A stretch of 35,138 bases of DNA, taken from assembly GCA_002426575.1 (NCBI GenBank), contig DIRE01000035.1, forward strand, positions 54,003-89,140, written 5' to 3'. The DNA comes from Clostridiaceae bacterium UBA5444 (lineage in GTDB: Bacteria; Bacillota; Clostridia; Clostridiales; Oxobacteraceae). The notes below the pieces were generated by a model. The model saw only the letters and a list, made by a program, of their open reading frames with translations. It searched no databases and was not told the DNA's origin. The position numbers and the translations under genes were made by a program. Shown here in pieces: positions 1-6,877 of this stretch; position 1 is the stretch's first letter; each line of letters begins with the position of its first letter.

Positions 1-49
1 AAATGCCTATTTTTTTCTAAATAAGTAAGGCTGACAAAAATAGGCATTT
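1..49. repeat. 14-bp inverted repeat, possible terminator
   Basis: Arms at 1-14 and 36-49 are perfect reverse complements (AAATGCCTATTTTT / AAAAATAGGCATTT) around a 21-base loop. It lies downstream of the DUF1659 gene and could end its transcript, but the loop is long and the left side is cut by the window edge. It could instead be part of a longer repeat outside the window. Confidence 0.4.
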
Positions 50-106
50 AAGTCACTGCTACAGTAAATCAACATTCCCTAACGTTGGCACTGTTAACAC
101 TCCTAA

Positions 107-331
107 TTATTCCTGTACAAGTTCAAAGCTGTCTTGTCTCATTATGGATACTGCGGGTGTTGTCTCAAGTGAGTTAATAAGTCTTGCTACATCGTATATA
201 GCATCATTTGTTGCATCAGTCTTTACATTGTTGTAGCTCTTAACTGCTAATTTGTCTTTTCCATTTTCGTCAATACCTGTCTTAACCTTAAGCCTTAAAA
301 TACTTTCTAACTTATTGCTCATAACTGCCAT
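107..331 (-). CDS. DUF1659-type small protein
   Basis: A 74-residue protein resembling the DUF1659 family of small Firmicute proteins of unknown function: a basic N-terminal strand region (KLESILRLKVKTG), a central K-S-Y-N-N-V segment and a hydrophobic-acidic tail ending FELVQE. The ATG at 331 is chosen because AGGAGG lies about eight bases upstream (340-345); a second ATG at 322 would leave that site too far away. The family is often paired with a DUF2922 gene, but no such frame follows here; only a ten-codon GTG frame comes after the stop. There is no signal peptide or membrane segment. The family call is from remembered resemblance and function is unknown. Confidence 0.7.
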   Translation of the reverse strand: MAVMSNKLESILRLKVKTGIDENGKDKLAVKSYNNVKTDATNDAIYDVARLINSLETTPAVSIMRQDSFELVQE

Positions 332-401
332 ATTTTCACCTCCTCTCCCTGTGAAACGTAAGTTTCCATGTACTGGTAACCTCTGTATATAGAATAACTA
401 C

Positions 402-440
402 TTTTGACATTATAGTAAAAGCGTGAGACAGTGGTGAAAC
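402..440 (-). promoter_or_regulatory. Possible sigma-A promoter for the DUF1659 gene
   Basis: On the minus strand a perfect TATAAT (plus-strand 409-414) lies about 70 bases upstream of the DUF1659 RBS. The best -35 candidate (TTCACC, 18 bases away) is weak. The rest of the 332-560 divergent gap is AT-rich and includes a short inverted repeat (485-491/496-502) ahead of nagA; no convincing nagA promoter could be fixed. Confidence 0.3.
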
Positions 441-560
441 TTGAGTGAAAAGCGTATATAATATACTTAATGGCGATATTAATTAAGTATTTTTTAATAC
501 TTAGACTTTTAAATATATAAGTCATAGAATATAAATAGTTTTATATAAGGGGGCATTTTT

Positions 561-1700
561 ATGTTAGCTATAAAAAACGGGAAGATAATACTTGAAAAAG
601 AGATAATCCAAGGTAAATATCTATTAGTAGAGGATGGGAGGATAGCTGGTATATCGGGTTCTTGTCCTGAAAATTGTGAAGTTATTGATGCTAAATATAA
701 CTTCGTTTCACCTGGTTTTATTGATATACATGTCCATGCTGCAGGCGGGTATGATACCATGGACGAAAGTAGTGAATCAATAAATGAAATATCAAAGATA
801 CTAGCTAGACATGGCGTTACTTCATTCCTTCCAACAACAATGACGGTTGCTGAAGAAAAGATTAAAAATGCGCTTAAAAATGTAAGGTATTCAATGGATA
901 ATGGAACAGACGGAGCTTCAGTTTTAGGCGCTCACCTTGAAGGACCTTTTCTAAATGTAAAAAAGAAGGGTGCTCATGATGAAAAATATATAAGAGAGCC
1001 TGATATAGACTTTTTTACTGATCTTATAGACGGAGACTTTTCAGTTGTAAAAACAGTTACAATCGCCCCAGAGTTAAATGGTGCATTAGAATTTATTGAA
1101 TTTATAGAAAACAAAGGAATTACTGCATCCTTAGGCCATTCTGATGGAACCTATGATGATGTAATTAAGGCGGTAGAGCATGGTGCAACCCACTCAACTC
1201 ACCTATACAATGCAATGACAGGGCTTAACCATAGAGCACCTGGTGTTGTAGGCGCTATCTTTGACAGCCCAATTACAACAGAGTTTATAGCAGATGGTGT
1301 TCACATACATTTTGCAGCAATTAGGACTGCATTAAAAGTTAAAGGCTGCGAAAAGTGTTCCCTAATCACGGATGCAATGAAAGCTTGTGATTTAGGTGAT
1401 GGCAAGTATGAACTTGGAGGCCTTGAAGTATTCGTTAAAAATGGCGAGGCAAGGCTTAAAGATGGAACATTAGCAGGCTCAACCTTAACCTTAGATAGGG
1501 CAGTTAGAAACATAATCAAAAACACAAACCTATCCATAGCAGAGGCAGTATCCATGGCAACTGAAGTTCCTGCAAAAGTATCTAGAGTAGCAGACAGAAA
1601 AGGATCCCTCAAAAAAGGGTATGATGCAGACATAGTTATATTTGATGATAACATAAATATAAAAACCACTATTGTAGGTGGAAAAGTAGTATATAAGTAA
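561..1700 (+). CDS. nagA: N-acetylglucosamine-6-phosphate deacetylase
   Basis: NagA removes acetate from GlcNAc-6-phosphate to give glucosamine-6-phosphate, the first cytoplasmic step of amino-sugar use and cell-wall recycling. The 379-residue protein has the amidohydrolase TIM-barrel layout: metal-binding HVH at 57-59, HLEGPF with the metal ligand Glu near 127, LGHSDGT with His193, HSTHLYNAM with His211/His214, the substrate-loop DGVHIH near 245-250, and the catalytic Asp in LITDAMKA (about 271). Length matches the family. An AAGGGGG ribosome binding site precedes the ATG. It is a single gene with no nagB or PTS gene beside it, so it is probably monocistronic. It runs convergently toward the methyltransferase gene, with a strong hairpin between them at 1803-1845. 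Confidence is high because all metal and catalytic motifs are visible. Confidence 0.96.
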   Translation: MLAIKNGKIILEKEIIQGKYLLVEDGRIAGISGSCPENCEVIDAKYNFVSPGFIDIHVHAAGGYDTMDESSESINEISKILARHGVTSFLPTTMTVAEEKIKNALKNVRYSMDNGTDGASVLGAHLEGPFLNVKKKGAHDEKYIREPDIDFFTDLIDGDFSVVKTVTIAPELNGALEFIEFIENKGITASLGHSDGTYDDVIKAVEHGATHSTHLYNAMTGLNHRAPGVVGAIFDSPITTEFIADGVHIHFAAIRTALKVKGCEKCSLITDAMKACDLGDGKYELGGLEVFVKNGEARLKDGTLAGSTLTLDRAVRNIIKNTNLSIAEAVSMATEVPAKVSRVADRKGSLKKGYDADIVIFDDNINIKTTIVGGKVVYK

Positions 1701-1717
1701 CTCAAAAACTTAACTTG

Positions 1718-1795
1718 TACAAGCTCCAGCTATACCATAATGTGGCAAAGCCCAATTGGAAAGTGCCTGCCACCTTTTAGTTAAGTTTCGGTAAC
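1718..1795. repeat. Left copy (A) of a ~77-bp imperfect direct repeat
   Basis: Starts TACAAGCTC and runs through GTGGCAAAG, AAAGTGCCTGCCAC and GTTTCGGTAA. It aligns almost end to end with 3004-3082 on the other side of the methyltransferase gene. The inner part is a degenerate hairpin centred on GTGCCTGCCAC. It abuts an inverted copy (B) across the near-palindrome GGTAACGTTTACC. Confidence 0.75.
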
Positions 1796-1848
1796 GTTTA
1801 CCAAAACTCAACCCAAAAGTGACAGGCACTTTTGGGTTGAGTTTTAGC
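1796..1848. terminator. Perfect 19-bp hairpin, inverted repeat copy B, likely bidirectional terminator
   Basis: Arms 1803-1821 and 1827-1845 are perfect 19-base reverse complements with a 5-base loop (ACAGG). The arm ends in TTTT on each strand, so it can stop transcription from nagA on the plus strand and from the methyltransferase on the minus strand. It is the same element as copies A and C but in opposite orientation (centre GTGACAGGCAC, against GTGCCTGCCAC). It therefore looks like a dispersed REP-like palindrome that also serves as a terminator. Confidence 0.75.
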
Positions 1849-1851
1849 AAG

Positions 1852-2994
1852 TTATAACAATTTTAACTGCAGGGGAACATCGTTTTCTTCTAGGGAAACC
1901 TTATCTCCGGTAAATTCAGCATATTCATACTCGTATTCTTTTAACCTTTTTCTAACTATGTCTATTGCAACTTGGGACTGATCTATACCTATCCAGCGTC
2001 TATTTAACTTTGCTGCTGCATGAAGGGTTGTCCCTGAACCTGCAAAGCAGTCCATTACTGTTGAGCTTTCCTTGCTTGACTGCTTTATTATCATCTCTGC
2101 CATTTCCATATTCTTTTCAGTTGGATAAATTGGGTATTGTGGGTCTTTATACTCCCAAATGTCCTGCATTTTCTTGCCTTTGTGTTCATAAGCATATTTA
2201 ATTATCCTAGGGTTTCCTGTTTTTGACCATTCAATAAGTCCCATTTCATCTAGTTCGTCTAGTTTTTTGGGATCAGTTCTCCAATGCCTTCCCTCTGGTG
2301 GCAGCATACCCTTCCACTTTCCGCCTGTTACCCCCTTTTGGGTTTCCCCGGGCGCATGGCATGGAACTGTTGTATACCTTTCCCCTCTTTTATCTACCTT
2401 GCAAAATAATCTTTCTTTATCAGATTCATTTAATGGTATCTTTATATTATTAAATATATTTTTCTTACTGTTTTTTGCATAAAACAATATCATATCTTTT
2501 TCATTTCCATATGCTTTCCTTTTAAAATTTTTTGGATTGCATTTTATCCTGGCAATATCATTTTTAAAATTCTCTACGCCAAAGATTTCATCCATAATCA
2601 TCCTTATATAATGTCCAATTTTGCTGTCTATATGAAGATATATTGAACCCTCGTCTGATAATAGCTCCCTCATAATTATTAATCTTTCCCTAATGAATTC
2701 TATATATTCTTCCACACCCATATCATCCCCATATGCTATGTAACCATCTTTTGCTCTGCTGATTGTGCTGCTTCTATCTTTTGTAATAGTAAAAATATTA
2801 TCAGTACTAAATGGGGGGTCAATATATATAAGATCCACCTTCTCATTCAGTCCATTATTAATTTTTGATAATATATCAAAATTATCGCCTTTAATTAAAT
2901 AAGACTTATTTTTATCTAATTCAATTGAACCTAATAACTTTGATTTACGTAAAATCTCCTCTGATGTCTTTTTATCATCATACATAATAAACAT
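1852..2994 (-). CDS. Orphan site-specific DNA methyltransferase (N6/N4, beta class)
   Basis: A 380-residue S-adenosylmethionine-dependent DNA methyltransferase of the N6_N4_Mtase type. The catalytic motif IV is DPPF at 59-62 and the SAM-binding motif I is FAGSGTT at about 317-323. The IV - target recognition - I order is the beta class. The middle (about 140-290) is the likely target-recognition region, and a WRTDPKKLDEL segment precedes the C-terminal motif. The open frame extends upstream to 3060, but that extension is the translated hairpin repeat. The ATG at 2994 with AGGTGA just upstream (about 3000-3005) is preferred. No restriction endonuclease or specificity subunit lies nearby, so it is an orphan enzyme. 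The gene sits inside a pair of direct repeats, suggesting acquisition as a cassette. The recognition site cannot be read from sequence; N6-adenine is the more likely product. Confidence 0.9.
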   Translation of the reverse strand: MFIMYDDKKTSEEILRKSKLLGSIELDKNKSYLIKGDNFDILSKINNGLNEKVDLIYIDPPFSTDNIFTITKDRSSTISRAKDGYIAYGDDMGVEEYIEFIRERLIIMRELLSDEGSIYLHIDSKIGHYIRMIMDEIFGVENFKNDIARIKCNPKNFKRKAYGNEKDMILFYAKNSKKNIFNNIKIPLNESDKERLFCKVDKRGERYTTVPCHAPGETQKGVTGGKWKGMLPPEGRHWRTDPKKLDELDEMGLIEWSKTGNPRIIKYAYEHKGKKMQDIWEYKDPQYPIYPTEKNMEMAEMIIKQSSKESSTVMDCFAGSGTTLHAAAKLNRRWIGIDQSQVAIDIVRKRLKEYEYEYAEFTGDKVSLEENDVPLQLKLL

Positions 2995-2999
2995 ATGTT

Positions 3000-3027
3000 C
3001 ACCTACAAGCTCAATATTGTACCACAA
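3000..3027 (-). promoter_or_regulatory. Candidate extended -10 promoter inside the right repeat
   Basis: On the minus strand TGGTACAAT (hexamer TACAAT at plus-strand 3016-3021) has the TGn extension of extended -10 promoters and would start RNA about 15 bases before the methyltransferase ATG. A weak -35 (TTGAGT, 15 bases away) lies in the hairpin stem. The degenerate copy A carries a similar TGGTATAGC. Inference from motif only. Confidence 0.35.
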
Positions 3028-3082
3028 CATGGCAAAACTCAACCGAAAAGTGCCTGCCACTTTTGGGTTGAGTTTTGGTAAA
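3004..3082. repeat. Right copy (C) of the ~77-bp direct repeat, with 19-bp hairpin
   Basis: Same orientation as 1718-1795 (TACAAGCTC, then GTACCACAACATGGCAAAACTC, then AAGTGCCTGCCACTT, then GTTTTGGTAA). The hairpin arms are 3034-3052 and 3058-3076, 19 bases with one mismatch and loop CCTGC. It overlaps the promoter and RBS region of the methyltransferase gene and also separates it from the metK stop codon. Confidence 0.75.
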
Positions 3083-3112
3083 TTATTACTGCTGTTTCTG
3101 TTATTATTGTTA

Positions 3113-4306
3113 TCACTTATGAGAGGGTAGATATTTTTTTATTTCGTCTACTTTGTCTAGGTGTTCCCATGGAAGATCTATGTCTGTTCTGCCAAAGTGG
3201 CCGTAGGCTGCAGTTTGCCTATATATAGGTCTTCTAAGGTCAAGGTCTCTGATTATTGCTGCAGGTCTTAAGTCAAATACCTTGTTTATTATTTCAACTA
3301 TTTTATCATCGCTGATTGTTCCTGTACCATAGGTTTCAACTTCTATTGATACTGGTCTTGCAACTCCTATGGCATAAGCAACTTCGATTTCAATCTTTTT
3401 AGCAACTCCTGCGGCTACAAGGTTTTTGGCAACCCATCTTGCTGCATAGGATGCTGAACGGTCAACCTTTGTTGGATCTTTTCCTGAGAATGCTCCGCCG
3501 CCGTGCCTTGCATATCCGCCGTAAGTATCAACAATTATTTTTCTTCCAGTAAGTCCTGAATCTCCTTGAGGTCCGCCTATTACAAACCTTCCTGTTGGAT
3601 TTACATAAATTTTGGTGTTCTCGTCTAAGTACTTTTCAGGTATTACCTCTTTAATAAGTAGATTTGTTAAATCCTTCTCTATTGTATCATGGTCTACCTC
3701 GGCACTATGCTGAGTAGATACAACAACAGTATCAACCCTAACTGGTGTATCTCCATCATATTCAATTGTAACCTGTGTTTTGCCATCTGGTCTTAGATAG
3801 TCTAGTGTGCCTGTTTTTCTAAGATCAGCAAGCTTTCTTGCAAGTTTATGTGCAAGAGAGATTGGAAGCGGCATAAGCTCTGGTGTTTCATCACATGCAA
3901 AACCAAACATCATGCCCTGATCTCCTGCTCCAATTGCCTCTATATTATCAAACTTTTCTCCTCTTTTTGCCTCAAGAGCATTATCAACTCCAAGAGCTAT
4001 ATCTGGTGATTGTTCTCCAATTGATGTCACAACTGCACATGTATCGCAGTCAAATCCATACTTTGCTCTTGTATATCCTATTTCCTCTATTGTCCTTCTT
4101 ACAACTTTTTGGATGTCTACGTAGCAGTTCGTGGATATTTCACCCATGACAAGTACAAGGCCAGTATTTACTATGGTCTCGCAGGCAACCCTTGCATGAT
4201 TATCATGTGAATAAATTTCATCTAGTATGGCATCAGAAATCTGGTCACATATTTTATCCGGATGTCCTTCTGTAACAGATTCTGACGTAAATAATTTTTT
4301 AGCCAT
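3113..4306 (-). CDS. metK: S-adenosylmethionine synthetase
   Basis: MetK makes S-adenosylmethionine from methionine and ATP with release of phosphate and pyrophosphate. The 397-residue protein has TEGHPDK at 12-18, the GAGDQGMMFGFACDE signature at about 126-140, the second signature GGGAFSGKDPTKVDRS near 270-285, and the three-domain length normal for the family. The ATG at 4306 has AGGAGG seven or eight bases upstream; the longer open frame runs into the riboswitch leader and is rejected. The gene is controlled by the SAM-I riboswitch and terminator directly upstream, so its product represses its own synthesis. It supplies the methyl donor used by the neighbouring DNA methyltransferase, but that link is only general metabolism. 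Confidence 0.98.
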   Translation of the reverse strand: MAKKLFTSESVTEGHPDKICDQISDAILDEIYSHDNHARVACETIVNTGLVLVMGEISTNCYVDIQKVVRRTIEEIGYTRAKYGFDCDTCAVVTSIGEQSPDIALGVDNALEAKRGEKFDNIEAIGAGDQGMMFGFACDETPELMPLPISLAHKLARKLADLRKTGTLDYLRPDGKTQVTIEYDGDTPVRVDTVVVSTQHSAEVDHDTIEKDLTNLLIKEVIPEKYLDENTKIYVNPTGRFVIGGPQGDSGLTGRKIIVDTYGGYARHGGGAFSGKDPTKVDRSASYAARWVAKNLVAAGVAKKIEIEVAYAIGVARPVSIEVETYGTGTISDDKIVEIINKVFDLRPAAIIRDLDLRRPIYRQTAAYGHFGRTDIDLPWEHLDKVDEIKKYLPSHK

Positions 4307-4342
4307 AATAATTCCTCCTATTATAATTATATTTAGTCTGCC

Positions 4343-4377
4343 CCAAATTAAAATACCTCTTCCGAAAAGAAGAGGTA
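4343..4377 (-). terminator. Riboswitch-controlled intrinsic terminator of metK
   Basis: On the minus strand ACCTCTTC (4369-4376) pairs with GAAGAGGT (4355-4362) around a 6-base loop and is followed by ATTTTAATTT. It lies between the SAM aptamer and the metK RBS. A GAGG segment at the 3' side of the aptamer P1 could pair with CCTC of the terminator stem to form the antiterminator, which is the usual SAM-I logic. Confidence 0.88.
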
Positions 4378-4400
4378 AAAATCTAGAGGCAATCAGCCTA

Positions 4401-4505
4401 ACCCTCATCTGCCAGAAATAAATCTGCAGGAATTGGCACCTCGGCAGTTTCCTGCTGGTTGCCGGGCTTCATCGGGCCAGTCCCTCCACCTCTCTTGATA
4501 AGAGT
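4401..4505 (-). promoter_or_regulatory. SAM-I (S-box) riboswitch aptamer
   Basis: Read on the minus strand, the leader carries the S-box core: CTTATCAAGAGAGGTGGAGG, then GGGACTGGCCCGATGAAGCC, then CGGCAACC, then GAGGTGCCAATTCCTGC. P1 can form from 4497-4505 and 4401-4409 (nine pairs including G-U). This class senses SAM and turns off methionine/SAM genes through a downstream terminator, which is present at 4343-4377. The order aptamer, terminator, RBS, metK is standard for Firmicutes. Confidence 0.96.
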
Positions 4506-4560
4506 AATCCTGTATTAATTTTTTAATTTAGTATAGTGTCATATAATAATATATAACATA

Positions 4561-4590
4561 GATAGTACTAATTCAATGATTAGTACTATC
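4561..4590 (-). repeat. 12-bp perfect inverted repeat in the metK leader
   Basis: GATAGTACTAAT / ATTAGTACTATC are perfect 12-base arms around TCAATG. It lies a few bases downstream of the predicted metK start point (about 4594), so the transcript would begin with this stem-loop before the riboswitch. It could also be the 3' end of the upstream flagellar transcript, but it lacks a uridine run on the minus strand. Confidence 0.6.
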
Positions 4591-4600
4591 TATAACTATA

Positions 4601-4632
4601 TTTATATCATATATCGACACTCGTGTCAATAT
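4601..4632 (-). promoter_or_regulatory. Strong sigma-A promoter of metK with a palindrome over the -35
   Basis: Minus strand TTGACA (plus-strand 4624-4629), 17-base spacer, TATAAA (4601-4606). A 22-bp near-palindrome, ATATCGACAC-TC-GTGTCAATAT at 4611-4632 with one mismatch, covers the -35 and part of the spacer and could be an operator for a dimeric repressor. Together with the riboswitch, aptamer and leader hairpin this fills the 354-base gene-free stretch 4307-4660. Confidence 0.7.
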
Positions 4633-4660
4633 AAAAAAATCTATACAAACTTATTCTATG

Positions 4661-5464
4661 CTATCTTAATGCTCCAACCTCGTTTACAGACTTTCCTAAG
4701 GTTTCATCTATTGTTGTAAGCACTCTTTGGTTTGCTGAGTATGCTCTAGCATTCATCATTAGGCTTATCATTTCATCAGCCATGTCTGCATTTGAGTTTT
4801 CAAGAAAACCTTGTTTGATTTCAAATGTATCTCCTTGCCCTGAAATGTCAGTTGGGGGATCGTTTGGATTTGCAGCATACATATTCTTTCCAGCCTTAGT
4901 TAGATTGTTATAATCATTAAAGTCACTTACTACTAAAGTATACCGCTTAACAGAATCAACAAATACATTGCCCTTATCATCTATATAAACATCACCATTG
5001 CCAACATTCATTGACCCAACTTGCCCTGTCTGTACATCTCTTCCTAAAACAAGTCCTCCAGAGTATACTACCCTTCCTAAACTATCAGTGTTAAATGAAC
5101 CATCCCTTGTATACCCAATGTTAGTTCCCTGCTCATCAGAAAACCTAACATTGAAAAATCCTCTGCCGTTTATTGCTACGTCTAGTTTATTGCCTGTTTC
5201 GTTTACAGATCCTTGAGCAAAATCTGTTTGTATTACATCATTTTTTGCTCCAAAAGACATTGTACCAAGTTTTCTGTTGTAGCGAAAATCTCCTATGCCA
5301 CTATCTTTGTTTTGAATCATAACCTCTGGAAATGTTTTTGTAGCAACCTTGTCTTGTTTATATCCTGTTGTATCTAAATTTGCTATATTGTTTGCTGTAA
5401 TATCCTGTCTTTGTTGTGTACTTATCAAACCAGCTGCAGAAGTATATATTCCTCTAAGCAACAT
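4661..5464 (-). CDS. FlgF/FlgG-family flagellar rod protein (FlhO-like)
   Basis: A 267-residue axial protein of the flagellar basal-body rod, exported by the flagellar type III system. The N-terminus has the rod/hook signature (NNIANLDTTGYK at about 25-36). The C-terminus has the coiled-coil signature SNADMADEMISLMMNARAYS followed by DETLGKSVNEVG. That last tail is more like FlgF/FlhO than classic FlgG, so the exact rod identity is left open. The ATG at 5464 is preferred because AAAGGGG lies six bases upstream; the GTG at 5470 would have no spacing. It is the last gene of the flagellar operon, directly after the small membrane gene whose stop codon overlaps its RBS region. Only one such rod gene is present here; a second is probably elsewhere. 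Confidence 0.9.
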   Translation of the reverse strand: MLLRGIYTSAAGLISTQQRQDITANNIANLDTTGYKQDKVATKTFPEVMIQNKDSGIGDFRYNRKLGTMSFGAKNDVIQTDFAQGSVNETGNKLDVAINGRGFFNVRFSDEQGTNIGYTRDGSFNTDSLGRVVYSGGLVLGRDVQTGQVGSMNVGNGDVYIDDKGNVFVDSVKRYTLVVSDFNDYNNLTKAGKNMYAANPNDPPTDISGQGDTFEIKQGFLENSNADMADEMISLMMNARAYSANQRVLTTIDETLGKSVNEVGALR

Positions 5465-5475
5465 ATCCACCCCTT

Positions 5476-5679
5476 TTATTTATCATCATATAAGGCCTTT
5501 ACTTCATCTTTATATATCATTCCCATATCTCTTGCTCTTTTCTCGATTTCATACTCTGATATATCCTTTTTAGGAGTTAAAATCATGATCATGGAGCATA
5601 TAACCATTCCAATGCCAATACCTAGTATTACTTTTTTGTTAAATAATATTTTTATTGTTTTCTCATACCAAGTCTTAAT
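5476..5679 (-). CDS. Small membrane protein with probable ATT start
   Basis: No ATG-started frame of useful length is present, but an open frame of about 67 codons fits the gap between the SwrB-like gene and the rod gene. After a short basic segment (KTWYEKTIKILFNKK) it has one hydrophobic span (VILGIGIGMVICSMIMIL, about residues 18-35). An acidic-basic helix follows, containing ISEYEIEKRARDMGM and DEVKALYDD before the stop. GGGGGAGG lies four bases before ATT at 5679; the first internal ATG would begin within the membrane span. The frame overlaps the end of the preceding gene by about 28 bases, suggesting translational coupling. The soluble part resembles small MltG-like membrane proteins of clostridia, but that is only an impression. 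Function unknown. Confidence 0.6.
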   Translation of the reverse strand: MKTWYEKTIKILFNKKVILGIGIGMVICSMIMILTPKKDISEYEIEKRARDMGMIYKDEVKALYDDK

Positions 5680-6077
5680 AATACCTCCCCCTTTAGCATA
5701 CCAGTTTTTTGTGCAATGTCTTCAACATCTGCTCCCCCATCTTTTAATTTAAATATTATCTTATTTATTGTATCTTCTTCATCTATCTTTTTTATTTCTT
5801 GTTGGTCATCTAGTAAAGTATCTGTATTTTCTACATCTTTATATTTGTCATATATATAATCTATTTTATTTTCTATATCATCAAGCCTATCAAGTATAAT
5901 GTTTTGTGCAAAAATGCTGTCAAAGCTTTTATCTTCATTATTATCTTTATTACTTCCACTAGTCCCAGCAGTCATAATAGGCTGAGCGAGCTGAGCAGTA
6001 TCATCTTTTTCTCTGAATTCACCTACCATGCCGTATACTATAAGTGCAATTCCTATAATTAATATAATATATTCCAT
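5652..6077 (-). CDS. SwrB/DUF6115-like membrane-anchored flagellar protein
   Basis: A 141-residue protein with one N-terminal membrane span (YIILIIGIALIVYGMVG), a polar and acidic middle (about 25-105), and a C-terminal helix-turn-helix-like end (GADVEDIAQKTGMLKGEV then LLRLGMR). This plan, with its place right after the flagellar sigma gene, matches Bacillus subtilis SwrB (YlxL), which promotes basal-body maturation and swarming, and the DUF6115 proteins of clostridia. The ATG at 6077 has GGAGGA five bases upstream; the upstream TTG at 6095 is rejected. The start sits a few bases past the fliA stop, so the two are probably coupled. Function is inferred from synteny and architecture rather than strong motif identity. 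Confidence 0.75.
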   Translation of the reverse strand: MEYIILIIGIALIVYGMVGEFREKDDTAQLAQPIMTAGTSGSNKDNNEDKSFDSIFAQNIILDRLDDIENKIDYIYDKYKDVENTDTLLDDQQEIKKIDEEDTINKIIFKLKDGGADVEDIAQKTGMLKGEVLLRLGMRKQ

Positions 6078-6091
6078 TTTTTCCTCCAAAG

Positions 6092-6823
6092 TCAATTGTA
6101 CTGAAGCTTTGCAACGTTATCTTTAAGCCTTAGAATCATTCTGCTATGAAGTTGTGATACCCTAGATTCTGACACACCTAGGACATGTCCAATTTCTTTT
6201 AATGTTAACTTTTCATAATAGTACAAAGATAAAACAAGCCTATCTTTTTCATTTAACATATCTATTGCCTTTTTAAGTATATCATAGGTTTCTTTTTCTT
6301 CCAATATTCTATCAGGTCTTGGACTATTTACATCTTCAACCATAGAAGATAGGCAAACCTCATCATCATTTTTAAAAATTAAATCTTCTAATGAGGTCAC
6401 CGATAAATAGTTTATGTAGCCCTCAACCTGTACAAGTTCACTCATGGATATTCCAAGTTCATCTGCAACCTCTGAATCTTTAGGTTCTCTTCCTAGTTTT
6501 TCTCTTAAATCATCTTTAACACTATTTAATTTGTTTAGCTTACCCATGGCCGTTCTTGGTACCCAGCTTAACTTTCTAAGCTCATCTATTATTGCGCCCT
6601 TTATTCTTAAAGAGGCATAGGTCTCAAACTTAACACCTCTCCCGGGGTCAAATTTATCAATGGCATCAATAAGCCCTATTACTCCATACCCAATAAGATC
6701 ATCAATATCAACTGAAGCTGATTTGCCAATAACCATTCTTCCTGCAATATATTTAACTAAGGGAAGATATTTTATTATAGTTTCTTCTCTATCTTCTAGT
6801 TCAAGAGCACAAGATGTGTTCAA
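6092..6823 (-). CDS. fliA: Flagellar RNA polymerase sigma factor FliA/SigD (WhiG type)
   Basis: Sigma-28 family factor that directs late flagellar gene transcription. In the 243 residues, region 2 contains YLPLVKYIAGRM, the DLIGYGVIGLIDAIDKFDP segment and FETYASLRIKGAIIDELR with WVPR. Region 3 follows (LGREPKDSEVADELG) and region 4 ends with the helix-turn-helix LTLKEIGHVLGVSESRVSQL. Translation starts at TTG (6821-6823), preceded by AGGGAGGG at seven bases. It lies 54 bases after flhG and is followed by the SwrB-like gene, as sigD-swrB in Bacillus. A matching promoter motif is present before the flaG-fliS unit in this window. No anti-sigma flgM is in the window. Confidence 0.95.
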   Translation of the reverse strand: MNTSCALELEDREETIIKYLPLVKYIAGRMVIGKSASVDIDDLIGYGVIGLIDAIDKFDPGRGVKFETYASLRIKGAIIDELRKLSWVPRTAMGKLNKLNSVKDDLREKLGREPKDSEVADELGISMSELVQVEGYINYLSVTSLEDLIFKNDDEVCLSSMVEDVNSPRPDRILEEKETYDILKKAIDMLNEKDRLVLSLYYYEKLTLKEIGHVLGVSESRVSQLHSRMILRLKDNVAKLQYN

Positions 6824-6877
6824 TTAAATTCCCTCCCTATAAAGGCTTTAAGGCCTCATGCATTAATACTTTAATTT

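Noticed and set aside
59..91. Ten-codon GTG frame after the DUF1659 gene with a GGAG site
   Set aside because: Too short to support as a gene and without a recognised family.
452..479. Sigma-D-like GGCGATAT upstream of nagA
   Set aside because: No TAAA-type -35 at the right spacing, and nagA is not a flagellar gene.
2995..3060. N-terminal extension of the methyltransferase
   Set aside because: The extra 22 codons translate the hairpin repeat and contain no RBS; the start at 2994 has AGGTGA.
1701..3112. Restriction-modification system around the methyltransferase
   Set aside because: No second gene fits between the flanking genes; only the methyltransferase is encoded.
4307..4408. Longer metK reading frame with a 34-residue N-terminal extension
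   Set aside because: It runs through the riboswitch terminator and lacks an RBS; the family start MAKKLFTSESVTEG has AGGAGG in front.
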